Made by a program: the position numbers and the translations under genes. Shown piece by piece: positions 61,616 through 64,000 of a stretch of DNA of 64,000 bases. Below the pieces are notes generated by a model. That model was not told the DNA's origin and made no database searches. It worked only from the letters and a program-made list of their open reading frames with translations. Source of the DNA: Phaeosaccion multiseriatum (Eukaryota; Ochrophyta, other classes); NCBI GenBank assembly GCA_965112735.1, contig OZ218953.1, forward strand, positions 3,162,001-3,226,000. The letters run 5' to 3'. The stretch's first letter is position 1. Each line of letters opens with the position of its first letter.

Positions 61616-62148
61616 TACTACTACTCGGCCCCGTGCACGCCTAGCGGCCTAGGCCTATTTTGGAAAATTGCCCGGCCTAGCGAGGGCCGTAGGCCCTCGG
61701 CCTATTATAGGCCGCCTAGGCGGCGGCCTAGGCGGGGGCCGGAGGCCCGCGGCCTAGGGCAGACGCCAACTAGGCGCAGGTCCAGGGCGGGAATATGCTC
61801 ATATGTCCCCCTGCCTGGGCTGGCCCGGAACCCGCCCAAGTGTCGTCAGTTTTAAGCAAATGTATTGCATGGGATAAGTGAGGAGAGACTTGGTTCTATA
61901 GACTTGGTTCGTGTTGTCTCTTTCCGCCTCGCTGGCCCTACGAGGAGTGCAGGCCTACAGGTGTGCTGCTACCCCTGGCTGGGCGGCACCACGCACGCGC
62001 CCACGGTCACTGGGAGGCTGCCTAGAGGCGGGCTATAGGCCGCCTAGGGCTGAAAAGTGAGCGGCCTAGAGCGGCCGGAGGCCGCCGGCCTAGGCCTATT
62101 TCGGCCGAAGGCCGAGCGGCCTAGCTTGCACGGGGCCGATACTACTAC
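61616..62148. mobile_element. Non-autonomous TIR element (MITE-like) with 9-bp target duplication
   Basis: Perfect 13-bp terminal inverted repeats, TCGGCCCCGTGCA (61625-61637) and TGCACGGGGCCGA (62127-62139), are flanked by the direct repeat TACTACTAC (61616-61624 and 62140-62148). The inversion continues imperfectly inward. The 515-bp body is GC-rich with many GGCCTAG/CTAGGCC blocks and internal palindromes (GGCCGCCTAGGCGGC near 61707). It has no plausible transposase. A 9-bp duplication fits Mutator-like elements best. It lies between the TrhO-TrmR stop and the second PPR gene. Confidence 0.75.
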
Positions 62149-62248
62149 TTGTAGTAAAACAAAAACCAAAAAAAGCGTCGTACCTGTGAGCAGCGGATTC
62201 GATCCTATTAAGTCAATAAGTCATATTTTCTTGTCGTCGTAGGCGGGA

Positions 62249-64000
62249 ATGAAGCCCCTTTGGAAGACGCAGGACACTCCGCCCCCCTTGATGGGCTTCA
62301 TTTCCCCAGCAGCAGGATATGCGGCCGGTGGATATGGCTCTTCTGCTACTTCTTTCACAGGCTCGCGGGGAAGAAGCGTCTCTGCCTCCTCGGCACATCC
62401 TCCTGTGGCAAAACAGAACTCCTTCCGCGAGGAGGAGCGATGGCCGACTCATTCGCTCCTTCTTGAATCCAGGGGTGGTACGGGAGGGACATGGCAGGGA
62501 CGAGGATCTGGGCGAGGCCAGCGAATAGAGTTGACCAAAGCGATCCAGAGACATGCGAAAATGCGCGACTGGAGAGGGATTGCGAGAGTGATTGGGGAGG
62601 CGAAAGCCGCAGGGACTGAGATGGACATAATTTCGTACAACGCTGCCATTTCTGGGGTGGGAAAAGCTGGGCGCTGGAAGGGTGCGCTTGCCCTACTCGC
62701 TGAGATGAAGGCAAGTGGTCTCCAACCCGATGTCATCACGTACAGCTCTGCGATTTCTGCTTGTGGCAAGGCAGGAGAGCACGAGAAGGCGCTTGACTTA
62801 CTGGATGAGATGCAGAGGAAAGGACTTCAACCGAATGTAATTACGTACAGCTCCGCAATTACTGCTTGTGGCAATGCGGAAGAGCACGAGAAGGCGCTTG
62901 CCTTGCTGACGAAGATGCGAAGGGAAGGACTTCAACCCAATGACATCTCGTACAGCTCTGCGATTACTGCTTGTGGCAACGCAGGGGAGTATGAGAAGGC
63001 GCTTGACTTGTTGGAGGAGATGCGCAGCGAAGGTCTTCAACCCAATGTCATCACGTACAACTCTGCGATTACTGCTTGTGGCAATAGAGGCCAGCACGCG
63101 AAGGCCCTTGACTTGCTCAATGAGATGCGGAGGGAAGAGCTTGAACCCAATGTCGTCTCATACAGCTCTACGATTACTGCATGTGGCAATGCAGGGGAGC
63201 ATGAGAAGGCCCTTGGCTTGCTGAAAGAGATGCGGAGGGGAGGCCTTCAACCCGATGTCATCACGTACAACTCTGCGATTTCTGCTTGTGCCAAGGCAGG
63301 GCAGCATGAGAAGGCGCTTGCCTTGCTGAAGGAGATGCGCAGGGAGGGCCTTCTACCCGATGGATTCTCGTACAGCTCTGCTATTTCTGCTTGTGGCAAT
63401 GCAGAAGAGCACGAGGAGGCGCTTGCCTTGCTGAAGGAGATGCGCAGGGAAGGGCTCCAACTCAATGAAGTCTCGTACAACTCTGCGATTACTGCTTGTG
63501 GGAATGCAGGAGAGTACGAGAAGGCGCTCGACTTGCTCGAGGAGATGCGCAGGGAAGGGCTTCACCCCAATGAGATATCGTACAACTCTGCGATTTCTGC
63601 TTGTGGGAAGGCAAGAAAGTACGAGAAGGCGCTGGAATTGCTGGCGGAGATGGGGAGAGAAGGGCTTCAACCTGATGTCATTGCGTACAGCTCTGCGATT
63701 TCTGCTTGTGGGAAGGCAGGAGAGCACGAGAAGGCGCTTGATTTGCTGGAGGGTATGGGCAGGGAAGGGCTTCTACCCAATGAAATCTCGTATAATTCTG
63801 CTATTACTGCGTGTGGCAATGTAGGAGAGTACGGGAAGGCGCTTGACTTGTTGGAGGAGATGCGCAGGGAAGGGCTTCAACCCGATGAAATCTCGTACAA
63901 TGCTGCAATCACTGCTTGTGGCAATGCAGGAGAGCATGGGAAGGCGCTTGACTTGCTGGAGGGCATGCGTAGGGAAGGGCTTCAACCCGATGAAATCTCG
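62249..64000 (+). CDS. PPR protein, paralogue 2 (3' end outside window)
   Basis: The frame is open from ATG 62249 to the window end (584 codons, no stop). The N-terminus (MKPLWKTQDTPPPLMGF..., Gly/Ser-rich) leads into IELTKAIQRHAKMRDWRGIA and RVIGEAKAAGTEMDIISYNA, almost identical to the gene at 45839. Thirteen complete PPR motifs are visible, consensus ISYNSAITACGNAGEYEKAL plus DLLEEMRREGLQP. From repeat 5 on the specificity residues differ from the first gene, so it is a paralogue with its own RNA target. Whether it ends in an Smr domain lies beyond the window. The upstream region holds the inverted TATTGACTTAATAGGATC motif (62201-62218) and the TIR element. Confidence 0.9.
   Translation, partial: MKPLWKTQDTPPPLMGFISPAAGYAAGGYGSSATSFTGSRGRSVSASSAHPPVAKQNSFREEERWPTHSLLLESRGGTGGTWQGRGSGRGQRIELTKAIQRHAKMRDWRGIARVIGEAKAAGTEMDIISYNAAISGVGKAGRWKGALALLAEMKASGLQPDVITYSSAISACGKAGEHEKALDLLDEMQRKGLQPNVITYSSAITACGNAEEHEKALALLTKMRREGLQPNDISYSSAITACGNAGEYEKALDLLEEMRSEGLQPNVITYNSAITACGNRGQHAKALDLLNEMRREELEPNVVSYSSTITACGNAGEHEKALGLLKEMRRGGLQPDVITYNSAISACAKAGQHEKALALLKEMRREGLLPDGFSYSSAISACGNAEEHEEALALLKEMRREGLQLNEVSYNSAITACGNAGEYEKALDLLEEMRREGLHPNEISYNSAISACGKARKYEKALELLAEMGREGLQPDVIAYSSAISACGKAGEHEKALDLLEGMGREGLLPNEISYNSAITACGNVGEYGKALDLLEEMRREGLQPDEISYNAAITACGNAGEHGKALDLLEGMRREGLQPDEIS

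Overview
The window is nuclear DNA of a eukaryote. Genes carry many spliceosomal introns (usually GT-AG), and the larger introns consist mostly of simple repeats. There are long poly-Q, poly-G and poly-E tracts and no operons or Shine-Dalgarno sites. The best guess is a photosynthetic stramenopile or another alga with a secondary red-type plastid. Two genes start with a signal peptide followed by an Ala-Tyr-Ala/Phe junction, the 'ASAFAP' type of plastid presequence. The PPR repeats have the consensus common in heterokont algae. An EF-hand/WD-repeat gene of the ciliary WDR49/CFAP337 kind suggests a flagellated stage. The species cannot be named from the sequence. All exon joins below were made by eye from splice signals, reading phase and family knowledge.

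Layout, left to right: (1) <212-4039 (+), the 3' end of a theta-type family A DNA polymerase. (2) 4369-8250 (-), two tandem BTB/POZ-like genes with a decayed third copy between them. (3) 8383-23696 (+), one 22-exon gene for a protein of about 2,484 aa with EF-hands at both ends and WD repeats. (4) 24411-25580 (-), a GNAT acetyltransferase. (5) 25933-~35946 (-), a very large helical, solenoid-like protein I cannot assign. (6) 36241-37242 (-), an acidic tail-anchored protein. (7) 37340-45588 (-), a 16-exon TruD/PUS7 tRNA pseudouridine synthase. (8) 45839-47944 (+), a PPR-Smr protein. (9) 47519-~57240, a head-to-tail tandem duplication of about 5 kb carrying a TTC38-like fragment, an ankyrin-repeat gene and the 5' half of a TrhO gene. 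(10) 55968-61523 (+), the intact TrhO gene, fused in frame to a SAM methyltransferase. (11) 61616-62148, a non-autonomous terminal-inverted-repeat element. (12) 62249->64000 (+), a second PPR gene that runs off the window.

The most notable system is the gene at 55968-61523. Eleven exons join in one frame to give a 1,012-aa protein: plastid-type presequence, unknown N-terminal region, tRNA U34 hydroxylase (TrhO: rhodanese fold with Cys-rich tail), and a class I O-methyltransferase of the TrmR/CCoAOMT kind. In bacteria, TrhO makes 5-hydroxyuridine at tRNA position 34 and TrmR methylates it to 5-methoxyuridine. The fusion therefore looks like a single-chain mo5U34 synthase, probably for plastid tRNAs. 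The duplication next to it also created a chimera (50965-52817): the first four TrhO exons, with the same presequence, can splice in frame to the Smr end of the PPR gene.

Several genes probably act on RNA: PUS7, TrhO-TrmR, two PPR proteins and the Smr chimera. Divergent pairs share short intergenic promoters (8251-8382, 45589-45838, 50721-50964, 55737-55967).
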